Assembly (NCBI GenBank): GCA_014379625.1
Contig: JACMLJ010000006.1
Location: 1-64,000, forward strand
Direction of reading: 5' to 3'
DNA: 64,000 nt
From: Ferruginibacter sp.
GTDB taxonomy: Bacteria > Bacteroidota > Bacteroidia > Chitinophagales > Chitinophagaceae
The position numbers were made by a program, and so were the translations under genes. Shown here piece by piece: positions 34,900 to 43,873 of this stretch. The notes beneath the pieces are model-generated. The model was not told where the DNA came from and did not search any database. It saw nothing but the letters and a program-made list of their open reading frames with translations. How positions within the stretch are numbered: the first letter of the stretch is position 1; the number at the start of each line of letters is the position of its first letter.

Positions 34900-35934
34900 T
34901 TACAAAGGGAAAACTATTTTTAAAACGCAGCCTTTACCGGGTTGGGATTCCAGCAACATTGTGCCATTATGGATCTCCGCTCTGGTGTTTATATTTTGTA
35001 AGCCCACCCCTTTTGTATTTTTCGAAGTATCAAAACCAACACCATCATCCTTTATCAGCAGTTCTATTGCATCTGAAGTTTGCTGCAGGGATATATATAC
35101 ATTTTTTGCCCTGGAATATTTGATGGTGTTATTGAGTTGTTCCTGCACTATCCGGTAAATGGTGAGTTGTAATTTATCATTCGTTACGCGGTCGTTGAAA
35201 TTTTTCCATTCCGTAATAAGATTCATTCCATTTTGTTGTTGCTTAAAAGTTATCCAGTTATTCAATGAATCAATCAACCCGATTACTTCAAAAGTGGGGG
35301 GCATTATCACGTGGGATAATTTTTTTATTTCATCTATAGCCATCAGAATATACTTCTTGCTGTTTTGCATAAAGATCAGCCGTTTATCTTCCTCACTGAT
35401 GGCGCAGTCAATATAAAGATTGGATGCAGCTAAAATCTGGTTGATATTTTCGAGCAGTTCATTTGCCATTTGACTTCGTTCAAGTTCGTGTGCCACCAAA
35501 ACCGCATTGGTTTTTTCCTTAATATTCATTGCCTTTCGATTTTCCAGGCTGATTTCCGATTCTATTTTTTCAAGCGAATTGATAATCGCCTCAGGCAGTC
35601 TTTCGAGATGGTTTTTTAAAATATAATCATCCGCGCCGGCTTTAATTACCGATACTGCGTATTCTTCTGAAATTGTTGCGGTTACCAATATGAATGGTAT
35701 TTTCATACCGCTTTGCAGGAAAATATTTAAAGCTTCTCTTGAATTAAAGGAAGGAAGGGTATGATCTGAAAGGATAACATCCGGTGCAAATTCAATTAAA
35801 GCAGCCACATAGGCTTCTTTATTATCTACTACCCGTAATTCCGCTTCAATTCCCCCTTTTTTCAAAACCCTGTGTACAAGATCCGCATCAGTCTCTATAT
35901 CTTCAAGGTGTAATATTTTTATTTTTTTTGACAT
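34900..35934 (-). CDS. REC-HATPase protein of NarL-kinase type, phospho-histidine replaced by Leu
   Basis: 344 residues. The receiver domain is at about 6-125 (D57 in LSDHTLP). The HisKA_3-like helix reads ERSQMANELLENINQIL, where kinases of this type have ER..IA.ELHDN.NQ.L. The acceptor His is thus Leu161 and the next Asp is Glu. The ATPase domain (about 235-344) keeps the N box (EQLNNTIKYS), G1 (DDGVGFD) and G2 (GVGLQNINTRAE). So ATP binding is likely but cis-phosphorylation on His is not. Receivers here and in the next gene are clearly paralogous (same SDH-x-LP, ADDYILK). Confidence 0.88.
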   Translation of the reverse strand: MSKKIKILHLEDIETDADLVHRVLKKGGIEAELRVVDNKEAYVAALIEFAPDVILSDHTLPSFNSREALNIFLQSGMKIPFILVTATISEEYAVSVIKAGADDYILKNHLERLPEAIINSLEKIESEISLENRKAMNIKEKTNAVLVAHELERSQMANELLENINQILAASNLYIDCAISEEDKRLIFMQNSKKYILMAIDEIKKLSHVIMPPTFEVIGLIDSLNNWITFKQQQNGMNLITEWKNFNDRVTNDKLQLTIYRIVQEQLNNTIKYSRAKNVYISLQQTSDAIELLIKDDGVGFDTSKNTKGVGLQNINTRAEIHNGTMLLESQPGKGCVLKIVFPL

Positions 35935-36128
35935 GATTGCCTATTACTTTACTTATAATTAATTTCTTTAGTAACACTATTGGCCAATAGATAAGAACTA
36001 TTCTATCTGCGTTGCGCTGCGTTATGTACGGGTTTATTTTTTTATCACACTAATAATTTGCTCAGTGGCGCTCCTGCCAGGACAATTTTTTCAGTATCCT
36101 GGGATTGTCATTTTTATCCACTTTGCTG

Positions 36129-38843
36129 TTATTGAAGTGTAAAATAAAAGGTAGCGCCCTCATTTACGACTGATTCGGCCCAAACCTGTCCTCCATGTTT
36201 TAATACAATTTTTTGAACAATGGCCAGGCCTACTCCTATTCCTTCAAATTCTTCCTGCCGGTGAAAACGTTGAAATACTCCAAACAGTTTATCATAATAA
36301 GTCATATCGAAACCTGCACCATTGTCTTTTACAAAATACGCAGTGCCTTTATCCGTTTCTGTTAGTCCTACTTCAACAGCGGGGTTTTCTTTTTTAGAAG
36401 AATACTTGGTGGCATTCAGTAATAAGTTCTGAAAAACGAGCCGGATCGTTAATTCGTCTGCAATTGCCGTACCTAATTCCCCGATTGTTATATTCTGATG
36501 ATATTTATTTGATTGGCCTAATTCACCTTTAACGTCTTTGACTAATTGAGTGATATCAATATTGGTTTTGTTCAAAGTTGTTTTTCCCACTCTTGAAAAT
36601 TCAAGTAGGTCATCTATAAGCAGCTCCATTTTTTTTACATTAAACATTACCCTGTCGAGTATGCGCCTCCCCTCATCATCCAGTTTGGTTTTATAGTCTT
36701 CCTGGAGGATCTGAGAATAACCGTGAATAGCGCGCAGGGGCGCCCGCAGATCATGTGAAACGGAATAAGAAAAGGATTCCAGCTCTTTGTTTGCAGAAAA
36801 AAGTTCCCTTGTTCTGATCTGGACCCTTTCCTCTAATTCATTATTCAACTGGCGAATATCCTCCTCCGCATGCTTAAGTTTTGTAATATCTATTACCGTC
36901 CCCATCATTTTCAAAGGCTTTTCTTTATTGTCACCGATCACTTTTCCTGTTATCAGCACCCAGTGAACAGATTGATCGGGCCAAACAATTCTTGTTTCAG
37001 CTACCCACCGCTGTTTCTTTATAGCTTGTTTAAATGAACCTTCCACCCTTACCATATCTTCCGGATGGATATGTGACATAAAATTCTTCATACCCCAGTC
37101 AGGTATTGCGTTTTCATAGCCAAATAACTGGTCATGCCGTAAATTTCTTACCGTACTGTCATTGATAAGATCAAGTTCCCAAATTCCAATCTGTCCTGCT
37201 TCCAGCGCAAAGTCAAGTCTTTCCGCTGTTTTTTCTTTTTCCGTAACATCAATGCTTAATACCAGCCTGGCCTTTTTTTCATTAATATTCATTTCATGCG
37301 AACTTACTTCAGCATAAATAACAGCACCATCTTTTTTCAGGTGTTTCCAGATTCCCGTGTTTCGCATACCGCGGGCCGGGGAATGATCAAAATTCAGGAA
37401 GCGTTCTTTTTCACCCTGCGGGCGAATATCAACAGCAGTCATTGAAAGAAATTCCTGGCGGGAATATCCATAATTATTGATAGCGGCCTCATTCACATCG
37501 ATAAAATTCAATCCGGGTAGATCAAGCACCCACATGGGCAAAGGGCTGTTTTCAAAAAGCTTTCGGTATTTTTTTTCACTAAGCTGTAGTTCCTCCGTTC
37601 TTTCAATAACTCGTTGCTCAAGTAAGGCATTTAATTCTTTAATCTCTTCGACTGCTTTTTTTCTTTCTGTAATATCACGGGTTATTTTAGAAAAACCGAT
37701 GATCGTGCCATCACGTTTTAAAACGGTGGTAATTACGTTGGCCCAAAAAAGGGTTCCATCTTTTTTTACTCTCCATCCCTCGTTTTCAATACGGCCCTCA
37801 TTTTCAACTATTGCCAGTTCTTTCATAGGAAAATTATTTTCAATATCTTCCTTTGTATAAAAAACAGAGAAATGTTTTCCAATTATTTCATTTTCAACAT
37901 AGCCTTTAATTCTTTGGGCGCCTTCGTTCCAACTGCTTATAATGCCTTCCGGTGAAAGCATAATGATAGCGTAATCATGTACTTCACTTATTAAAAGCCG
38001 GTATCGTTCCTCGTTTTCTTTTAAAGCGAGTTCTGACTTTCTTCTTTCCGTTACATCCCTTATAAAGGCAATAAACAAATATGCCTCTTTAAATTTTAAA
38101 GGAGAGAGGGTAATTTCTACTTCAATGACCTCTTCATTTTTACACCGTGCAGATTGGATAACCGGCTTATTGCCAATAGTTCTTTCAAAAGCAGCCATAC
38201 AATTCTTCATGTCCCTTGTTTGTAAACCATGTAATTCATCAGGAGCAATGATGTTGTGCAAAGCCATTCCCATTACCTCCGCTTCCATCCATCCAAACAT
38301 AATTTCAGCTGCAGGGTTCCATTTGTTTATCGTTCCGTTTTGATCTGTAACTACAATGGCATCAGGGGCGCTTCTTATAATGGCTTGTACCTGTTCTTCA
38401 CTGTTCCGTATTTCCACTTCTGCACCTTTTCGCTGGTCAATTTCTTTTTCGAGCGTTTTTTGTGATCGCAATGTAAAAGCCAGCGGCAAATACCTTATGC
38501 AATAAAAAACGGTTACCCAACTTATAATACCTGTTATTAGCCGTACCAGCGCATTTAACCGGTAAAGCGGAAACCAAAAAGCCAGAGCATCTAAAAAATG
38601 GGTAGCACCACAGGCAAGAATAAAAGCGGCAAAAAGGAAATACAACTTAATAAACTGCGAATCGGTTTTGCGGGTAATATATTTGATGATTAAAAGGGGA
38701 ATAGTAAAATAAGCAGACCAGATTAACAAATCGCTGATAATATAAAGCCAGCCGTGAAAACCAGACCATTTACCACAATGCCAACGCGGTGGCCAGTCAG
38801 CGGAATTAAAAATTTTTGAAAAAAAATCTATTAACTGGTTCAT
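36129..38843 (-). CDS. Multi-PAS histidine kinase with ethylene-receptor-like N-terminal membrane domain
   Basis: 904 residues. The N-terminal three-helix domain (about 30-130) aligns without gaps with the plant ethylene-binding domain: ISDLLIWSAYFTIP and FILACGATHF match ISDFFIAIAYFSIP and FIVLCGATHL of ETR1. D38, Y45, P49, C78 and H82 fall at the same spacing as ETR1 D25, Y32, P36, C65 and H69; C65/H69 bind the copper cofactor. About four PAS/PAC domains follow (150-265, 275-395, 420-535, 540-665). Then come a HisKA domain (H697 in VSHDLRAPLRAI) and a full HATPase domain. It heads the signalling cluster on the minus strand. Confidence 0.92.
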   Translation of the reverse strand: MNQLIDFFSKIFNSADWPPRWHCGKWSGFHGWLYIISDLLIWSAYFTIPLLIIKYITRKTDSQFIKLYFLFAAFILACGATHFLDALAFWFPLYRLNALVRLITGIISWVTVFYCIRYLPLAFTLRSQKTLEKEIDQRKGAEVEIRNSEEQVQAIIRSAPDAIVVTDQNGTINKWNPAAEIMFGWMEAEVMGMALHNIIAPDELHGLQTRDMKNCMAAFERTIGNKPVIQSARCKNEEVIEVEITLSPLKFKEAYLFIAFIRDVTERRKSELALKENEERYRLLISEVHDYAIIMLSPEGIISSWNEGAQRIKGYVENEIIGKHFSVFYTKEDIENNFPMKELAIVENEGRIENEGWRVKKDGTLFWANVITTVLKRDGTIIGFSKITRDITERKKAVEEIKELNALLEQRVIERTEELQLSEKKYRKLFENSPLPMWVLDLPGLNFIDVNEAAINNYGYSRQEFLSMTAVDIRPQGEKERFLNFDHSPARGMRNTGIWKHLKKDGAVIYAEVSSHEMNINEKKARLVLSIDVTEKEKTAERLDFALEAGQIGIWELDLINDSTVRNLRHDQLFGYENAIPDWGMKNFMSHIHPEDMVRVEGSFKQAIKKQRWVAETRIVWPDQSVHWVLITGKVIGDNKEKPLKMMGTVIDITKLKHAEEDIRQLNNELEERVQIRTRELFSANKELESFSYSVSHDLRAPLRAIHGYSQILQEDYKTKLDDEGRRILDRVMFNVKKMELLIDDLLEFSRVGKTTLNKTNIDITQLVKDVKGELGQSNKYHQNITIGELGTAIADELTIRLVFQNLLLNATKYSSKKENPAVEVGLTETDKGTAYFVKDNGAGFDMTYYDKLFGVFQRFHRQEEFEGIGVGLAIVQKIVLKHGGQVWAESVVNEGATFYFTLQ

Positions 38844-39437
38844 TGCTAATTTTTATACTTCGTAAACAGGTATTTAATTTTTTATCAAACTTCAATATTT
38901 CTTTTAAACCTATTTTTTCAGTAAATCAGAAACGAAGGCCATTTATAAAAGCTGTCTTAAAACCAGTAGGTTATTAATTATAAACAATAAGGAGCGAAGT
39001 ACAACGAGGACTTTACTAAATACAATTATATTTAATATTACTATGATCTTTTGTTGTGTAAAATTAAGACAGAATCAGGAAAATAGACATATAATATGTA
39101 TGGTAACGATGTATGCGATGATTGAATAACCCCCTCATAGAACTGCAATATTTTTTTCCAACCTGGCTTTGGAAATTACCCGCCACAATATTAACGCGGG
39201 AATGATAACCCTGAAGGGAAATTTTTACCGGTTGAATCTGTTAGTTGTGACCATATCTGTTTGCGATAGCGGATTATGTATGCGGCTGAAATGGGCAATT
39301 CCGTAACCCGTTTTAAAAGCCGCTCCGTTTTTCTACCGGGAATGTGAAGCATGGTTTCGTGCAGGATGGCTATTTTAATTACTGTGCAACAGCTTACATA
39401 CAAATTTGACTAAATTTGATGGCTCACATTTTAATGA
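38844..39437. other. Gene-free region between divergent regulators
   Basis: No convincing gene. A 70-codon minus-strand frame at 39191-39403 resembles no family. AT-rich, likely carrying the promoters of the ethylene-receptor-like kinase and the sigma-54 regulator. Confidence 0.5.
39411..39418 (+). promoter_or_regulatory. -7 element of the sigma-54 response regulator gene
   Basis: TAAATTTG exactly matches TAnnTTTG and ends 19 bases before the start codon at 39438. The -33 box is weak. Confidence 0.45.
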
Positions 39438-40787
39438 ATGATATTGAATAAGATACTGATTATAGATGACGAAGAGAAACTCCGTTCCCTTTTAAGCCGT
39501 ATTATCAGGCTGGAAGGTTTTACTGTGCTGGAAGCCGGCACGATAAAGGCAGGGATTAAATTATTGGAAAAAGAAAAGGTGGAGGTGGTATTGTGTGATG
39601 TAAAACTACCGGATGGGAATGGGGTAGATTTTGTTAATGAGATAAAGCCAAAATATCCATTGGTAGAAATCATCCTGCTTACGGCATACGGTAATATTGG
39701 AGATGGTGTGCAGGCCATGAAAAACGGCGCTTTTGATTATATTACTAAGGGAGATGACAATGACAAAATTATTCCCCTGCTCAACCGGGCTATGGAAAAA
39801 GTGCAAATGCAAAAACGGATCGGGCAATTGGAAGAGCAGGTGGGCAAACGCTACAACTTCGATAGCATCCTTGGCAAATCAACTTTAATACAGGAAGCCA
39901 TCTCAATGGCAAAAAAAGTAGCCCCTACCGATGCTACGGTGTTGCTGTTGGGCGAAACAGGAACGGGTAAAGAAGTGTTTGCCCAAGCCATTCATAACAG
40001 CAGCGGGAGAACCTGTAGTCCTTTTGTGGCGCTCAATTGCAGTGCCTTTGGAAAAGATTTACTGGAAAGTGAGCTATTCGGTCATAAAGTCGGGGCGTTT
40101 ACAGGTGCTTTAAAAGATAAAAAAGGTTTGATAGAAGAAGCAACCGGCGGTACCTTGTTTTTAGATGAGATCGGTGAATTGCATTTTGACCTGCAGGCAA
40201 AATTGTTGCGCGTACTGGAAACTCATGAATTTATAAAAGTGGGGGATACAAAACCTATTAAAGCCGATGTAAGGATTATTGCGGCCACCAACCGTAACCT
40301 TCAGCAGGAGGTAAATGAAGGCAAGTTCCGGGAGGACCTTTTTTACCGGATCAATGTTTTTACCATTTCGCTTCCTTCTTTAAAACACAGGAAAAACGAC
40401 ATCCCTGTTCTTGCTGAATCTTTTCTTAAAATATTTGCCCAAAAAACCAATGCAAAGATTATTTCGATGAGCAGGGATTTCACGGAACGGTTACAGCAGC
40501 ACGACTGGAAGGGAAATATTCGCGAATTGAAAAATGTTATTGAACGGGCAGTCATATTATCTGCCGGGGAAGAATTAACAGTGGATGCCTTACCACTGGA
40601 AATGCAGCAATTGCGTTATGAACAAAAAACATTATCCGCATTTGATCTCGCCAGTGTTGAAAAATTACATATCCAGAGAGTATTGATTCATACCAGGGGC
40701 AATAAAACCGAAACCGCCAAATTATTAAATATAGGGTTGACCACATTGTATAGAAAGATTGAGGAATATGGGTTGGGTACGCCGTAG
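39438..40787 (+). CDS. NtrC-family sigma-54-dependent response regulator
   Basis: 449 residues. The receiver domain has D54 in LCDVKLPDG. The AAA+ domain (about 140-370) holds Walker A GETGTGKE, the sigma-54 contact loop GAFTGA and Walker [13 protein letters not shown] Fis-type helix-turn-helix is at the C-terminus ([23 protein letters not shown]). It lies upstream of the kdp genes on the same strand, where other bacteria have the OmpR-type KdpE, and probably activates kdp through sigma-54. Its stop codon TAG lies inside the first unit of a REP array. Confidence 0.93.
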   Translation: MILNKILIIDDEEKLRSLLSRIIRLEGFTVLEAGTIKAGIKLLEKEKVEVVLCDVKLPDGNGVDFVNEIKPKYPLVEIILLTAYGNIGDGVQAMKNGAFDYITKGDDNDKIIPLLNRAMEKVQMQKRIGQLEEQVGKRYNFDSILGKSTLIQEAISMAKKVAPTDATVLLLGETGTGKEVFAQAIHNSSGRTCSPFVALNCSAFGKDLLESELFGHKVGAFTGALKDKKGLIEEATGGTLFLDEIGELHFDLQAKLLRVLETHEFIKVGDTKPIKADVRIIAATNRNLQQEVNEGKFREDLFYRINVFTISLPSLKHRKNDIPVLAESFLKIFAQKTNAKIISMSRDFTERLQQHDWKGNIRELKNVIERAVILSAGEELTVDALPLEMQQLRYEQKTLSAFDLASVEKLHIQRVLIHTRGNKTETAKLLNIGLTTLYRKIEEYGLGTP

Positions 40788-40875
40788 GAACAGGCCGCTG
40801 TAGGAACAGGGCCTATATAGGAACAGGCCGCGGCCTGTTCCTACGAACGCAAATTGCGTTTCAATTTTTTCCGGA
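40784..40875 (+). repeat. REP array, left copy
   Basis: Three units starting TAGGAACAGG: 40784-40800, 40801-40817, and a perfect 26-bp palindrome at 40818-40843 (TAGGAACAGGCCG plus its reverse complement). A 30-base tail (40846-40875) follows and contains the palindrome AACGCAA/TTGCGTT. The same array and tail recur after the transposase in the same orientation. Confidence 0.92.
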
Positions 40876-40907
40876 ACAAAAACGATCACATTAGATAATA
40901 ATCCGTC

Positions 40908-41483
40908 ATGCCTTACAAAAAACACAAACAATACCGTTTGCCAGGCTATGATTATTCCGCTCCGGGTGACTATTTTATTACTATATGCACAAAAAACAGG
41001 ATACCTCATTTTGGAAAAATCACCAAAACAAAAGAAGATGCAATCATTGAGTTAACTGCAATCGGTTCTTATGTAAACGATTGTATTTTATCAATCCCCG
41101 ATACATATAAAGAGGTTACATTAGGAGAAACAGTGGTGATGCCCAATCACATCCATTTGATCCTTCACCTTCCATATAAAGAAGCCATTAATAATAAACA
41201 ATCTTCTCTCCAACAAATTATTTCGCCCCATAAGGGATTACGACCTTTAGTGACTGGTTCGGTTTCATCCATTGTAAACCATCTGAAGGGCAATGTAAAA
41301 AAATGGTGCAATCAAAATGGATTCCCTTTTTTTGAATGGCAGGGAAGGTTTCATGATCATATTATCAGGGATTCCAGGTCATACAATCGTATCAGCAATT
41401 ATATCGCAAATAATATATGGAATTGGGCCAATGATGAAAATAATAAAGAGGGTGATAATTTCAGGAAGGATATTTGCACGTAG
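40908..41483 (+). CDS. REP-associated tyrosine transposase (RAYT, IS200-like Y1 family)
   Basis: 191 residues. It starts YKKHKQYRLPGYDYSAPGDYFITICTKNR, the usual RAYT opening. The HUH motif is HIH in VVMPNHIHLIL, and FHDHIIRDSRSYNRISNYIANNIWNW carries the catalytic Tyr region. RAYTs cut and paste single-stranded REP hairpins. It is bracketed by two near-identical REP arrays, as expected. It is a domesticated-type transposase rather than part of the potassium system, although it sits between the regulator and the pump genes. Confidence 0.93.
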   Translation: MPYKKHKQYRLPGYDYSAPGDYFITICTKNRIPHFGKITKTKEDAIIELTAIGSYVNDCILSIPDTYKEVTLGETVVMPNHIHLILHLPYKEAINNKQSSLQQIISPHKGLRPLVTGSVSSIVNHLKGNVKKWCNQNGFPFFEWQGRFHDHIIRDSRSYNRISNYIANNIWNWANDENNKEGDNFRKDICT

Positions 41484-41592
41484 GAACAGGCCGTTGTAGG
41501 AACAGGCCTATGTAGGAACAGGCCGCGGCCTGTTCCTACAAACGAAAATTGCGTTTCAATTTTTTCCGGATCAGGCCACGGCCTGTTCCTAC
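41480..41592 (+). repeat. REP array, right copy
   Basis: Two units GTAGGAACAGGCC at 41480 and 41496, then a perfect 28-bp palindrome at 41512-41539. The tail at 41541-41570 is identical to the left tail at 29 of 30 bases, and an extra half-unit with CAGGCC/GGCCTG follows at 41572-41592. It begins within the last codons of the transposase (…CT stop). Confidence 0.92.
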
Positions 41593-41607
41593 CTGCCCCA
41601 AAACGAC

Positions 41608-41636
41608 AAAAACCCTTCCATTTTGGAAGGGTTTTT
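41608..41636 (+). terminator. Rho-independent terminator after the transposase
   Basis: A 12-bp perfect stem AAAAACCCTTCC/GGAAGGGTTTTT around ATTTT, ending in five T. It insulates kdp from the upstream regulator transcript. Confidence 0.9.
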
Positions 41637-41666
41637 CTTTTGCCTTAATTCATTAAAAATTAATTT

Positions 41667-41735
41667 ATATACCGTAAAGGCTTGCCCGTGGCTTATTCCG
41701 GGGATAGTTATTTCAGCCGTCAGTTTACGGTATAT
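41667..41735. promoter_or_regulatory. Widely spaced 12-bp inverted repeat upstream of kdp
   Basis: ATATACCGTAAA (41667-41678) and its exact reverse complement TTTACGGTATAT (41724-41735) are 45 bases apart. Their position just upstream of the kdp mini-ORFs suggests paired binding sites for the sigma-54 response regulator, which would loop the DNA; this is inference. Confidence 0.5.
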
Positions 41736-41738
41736 CAT

Positions 41739-41755
41739 TTGGCATGGTGTTTAAA
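41739..41755 (+). promoter_or_regulatory. Weak sigma-54-like promoter of the kdp unit
   Basis: TTGGCATGGTGTTTAAA matches the -24 element (TTGGCA.G) and the TT of the -12 element at the right spacing but lacks the -12 GC. It lies 12 bases before the first mini-ORF. Confidence 0.3.
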
Positions 41756-41767
41756 AAAATTATAATT

Positions 41768-41881
41768 ATGAAAAAATCAACCATTGAAGGGCTGGGTTAC
41801 CGCCTCAAACTACACATTATAATACCGGCAGTATATTTTATAGTTCTCAGTTTTGCATTAATTATTAAATCAATTCATTAA
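41768..41881 (+). CDS. 37-residue single-helix membrane protein at the head of kdp
   Basis: MKKSTIEGLGYRLKLHIIIP then a hydrophobic stretch AVYFIVLSFALIIKSIH. A short basic N-terminus and one membrane helix. It is followed after three bases by another mini-ORF and then kdpF. It ends in LIIKSIH, close to LFIKSID of the next mini-ORF, suggesting related small proteins. Coding status is supported only by position and hydrophobicity. Confidence 0.45.
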   Translation: MKKSTIEGLGYRLKLHIIIPAVYFIVLSFALIIKSIH

Positions 41882-41884
41882 ACC

Positions 41885-41968
41885 ATGCTTATTATCACAC
41901 TACTCATTGCCGCCCTTTTGTGCTTTGCACTTTTTATTAAATCCATTGATTTTTTTGAAAATATTTGA
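41885..41968 (+). CDS. 27-residue KdpF-like membrane peptide
   Basis: MLIITLLIAALLCFALFIKSIDFFENI: one helix with a short charged end, the size and shape of KdpF. It lies between the 37-residue mini-ORF and the clear kdpF. It may be a duplicated or diverged small subunit. Confidence 0.45.
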   Translation: MLIITLLIAALLCFALFIKSIDFFENI

Positions 41969-42004
41969 CCAACCCCCGTTAGTAAAAACTAAACTTAAAA
42001 TCAC

Positions 42005-42085
42005 ATGTTCGTAACACTCTTTATTCTTTCCATCCTGGTATTTATATACCTCCTGTATGTTTTGCTAAAACCAGAAAAATTTTAA
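42005..42085 (+). CDS. kdpF: Potassium-transporting ATPase subunit KdpF
   Basis: 26 residues, MFVTLFILSILVFIYLLYVLLKPEKF. One helix ending in Y.LLKPEKF matches the KdpF pattern (...YAL..PE.F). KdpF stabilises the KdpABC complex in the inner membrane. It is placed 21 bases before kdpA, the standard position. Confidence 0.85.
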   Translation: MFVTLFILSILVFIYLLYVLLKPEKF

Positions 42086-42106
42086 ACCCTTTAAAAAAGC
42101 AACCTA

Positions 42107-43819
42107 ATGAACACAGAATTAACCGGTGTAGTGGTTACCTTTTTGCTAACGATTTTGTTGGCCTACCCCCTGGGCAAATACATCGCTAAGGTATTTGCGG
42201 GAGAAAAAACCATTACTGATTTCATGAACCCCTTTGAGCGGTTCATTTACCGAATTTCCGGCATCAACACCAGCAGGGGTATGAACTGGAAAGAATTTTT
42301 AACGGCGATGTTAGCGATCAATTCGCTCTGGTTTATTTACGCCTTTTTCCTGCTGTTAACACAGGGAAGCCTTCCATTAAACCCAGACGGTAATACCAGT
42401 ATGACGCCTGATCTCAGTTTCAATACTGCTATCAGCTTTTTGGTAAACTGTAACCTGCAGCATTATTCCGGTGAAAGCGGCCTCACCTACCTGACGCAAT
42501 TATTTGTAATTACTTTTTTACAATTTGTAAGCGCGGCTACCGGTATCGCCTGTGCGGTTGCTTTATTCAATGGATTAAAACATAAAACAACCGACGACCT
42601 TGGAAACTTCTGGGCAATCTTCGTTAAATCAATAACCAGGTTACTGCTACCGATTTGTATCGTGATCGCCATATTACTTGCATTCAATGGTTCGCCTGCC
42701 AGTTTTGACGGTAAAGACACGATTACTTCTTTACAGGGCGATACGGTAAATGTATCCCGTGGCCCTTCTGCAGGCATGATCGCAATTAAACACCTCGGAA
42801 CAAATGGAGGTGGATGGTTTGGGGTCAACTCTGCGCATCCGCTTGAAAACCCTAATTACCTTACAGGTATGCTGGAATTAATTGCACAGGTGCTGATTCC
42901 AATGGCAATGCTTTTTGCATTAGGTTTTTATATCAAAAGAAAAAAATTAGCGTACACTATTTTTGGAATTATGACCGTGGGAATGCTTTTCCTGGTTGTG
43001 CCCACCATTATCTGGGAAATGAATGGCAGCTCCGAGATTGCCAAACTGGGCATATTGCAGGCTACAGGCGCTATGGAAGGAAAGGAAGTAAGATTTGGTC
43101 CCGCGGCTTCCGGTTATTGGAGCATCATTACTACCATCATATCCACGGGTTCTGTTAACTCAATGCATGACAGTTCGATGCCCTTATCGGGCATGATGCA
43201 GATGCTGGGTATGCTGATCAACGCGTTTTATGGCGGGTGTGGCGTGGGTATCCTGAACTATTATATCTATATCATCATAGCCGTATTTATCGGTGGCCTG
43301 ATGGTAGGGAGAACACCCGAATTTATGGGTCATAAAGTAGAAGCAAGAGAGGTTAAGATTGCCGCGATGGTCACCCTGTTGTCCGCATTTTTGATCAAGG
43401 GCGGAACCGCACTTGCAGCTTATTATTTTGTTAATCATGGCGATGCAGACTGGGCGGTAAAACCCGCGGCATGGCTCAACAACCCGGCTAATCATGGCTT
43501 TTCTGAAATGTTCTACGAATTCACTTCTTCCAATGCCAATAATGGCAGCGGGTTTGAAGGCCTCGGGGATAATAATATTTTCTGGAATGTAACCACCGGC
43601 TTTGCAATGATATTGGGAAGGTTTCTTCCAATTATTGGTCCGATTGCTATTGCAGGGATGCTTGCAAAGAAAAAATATATACCGGAAACAGCTGGCACGT
43701 TAAAGATAGATTCCCTCACTTTTGGAATATTGACATTTGCCATTATCATCATTATTACTGCATTATCTTATTTCCCTCCATTGGTATTGGGCCCCATTGC
43801 AGAATATTTAGGGATGTAA
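42107..43819 (+). CDS. kdpA: Potassium-transporting ATPase subunit KdpA
   Basis: 570 residues, full length, about ten membrane helices. Selectivity-filter-like segments are visible: FLVNCNLQHYSGESGLTYLTQ, HLGTNGGGWFGVNSAHPLENP, and FTSSNANNGSGFEGL. KdpA is the potassium-channel-like subunit that binds the ion with high affinity and passes it to KdpB. Second gene of the kdpFABC operon. Confidence 0.98.
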   Translation: MNTELTGVVVTFLLTILLAYPLGKYIAKVFAGEKTITDFMNPFERFIYRISGINTSRGMNWKEFLTAMLAINSLWFIYAFFLLLTQGSLPLNPDGNTSMTPDLSFNTAISFLVNCNLQHYSGESGLTYLTQLFVITFLQFVSAATGIACAVALFNGLKHKTTDDLGNFWAIFVKSITRLLLPICIVIAILLAFNGSPASFDGKDTITSLQGDTVNVSRGPSAGMIAIKHLGTNGGGWFGVNSAHPLENPNYLTGMLELIAQVLIPMAMLFALGFYIKRKKLAYTIFGIMTVGMLFLVVPTIIWEMNGSSEIAKLGILQATGAMEGKEVRFGPAASGYWSIITTIISTGSVNSMHDSSMPLSGMMQMLGMLINAFYGGCGVGILNYYIYIIIAVFIGGLMVGRTPEFMGHKVEAREVKIAAMVTLLSAFLIKGGTALAAYYFVNHGDADWAVKPAAWLNNPANHGFSEMFYEFTSSNANNGSGFEGLGDNNIFWNVTTGFAMILGRFLPIIGPIAIAGMLAKKKYIPETAGTLKIDSLTFGILTFAIIIIITALSYFPPLVLGPIAEYLGM

Positions 43820-43873
43820 TAATTGATAAAATAAAACTGATTTTAAAATGACCCACCGCTAAAAAAAAATAAA

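Noticed and set aside
39191..39403. 70-codon minus-strand frame between the ethylene-receptor-like kinase and the sigma-54 regulator
   Set aside because: No family resemblance, no promoter, and it lies in an AT-rich regulatory gap.
40784..41592. CRISPR-like array in the GTAGGAACAGGCC repeats
   Set aside because: Units are palindromic and nearly contiguous with no unique spacers of constant length, and a RAYT transposase sits between them.
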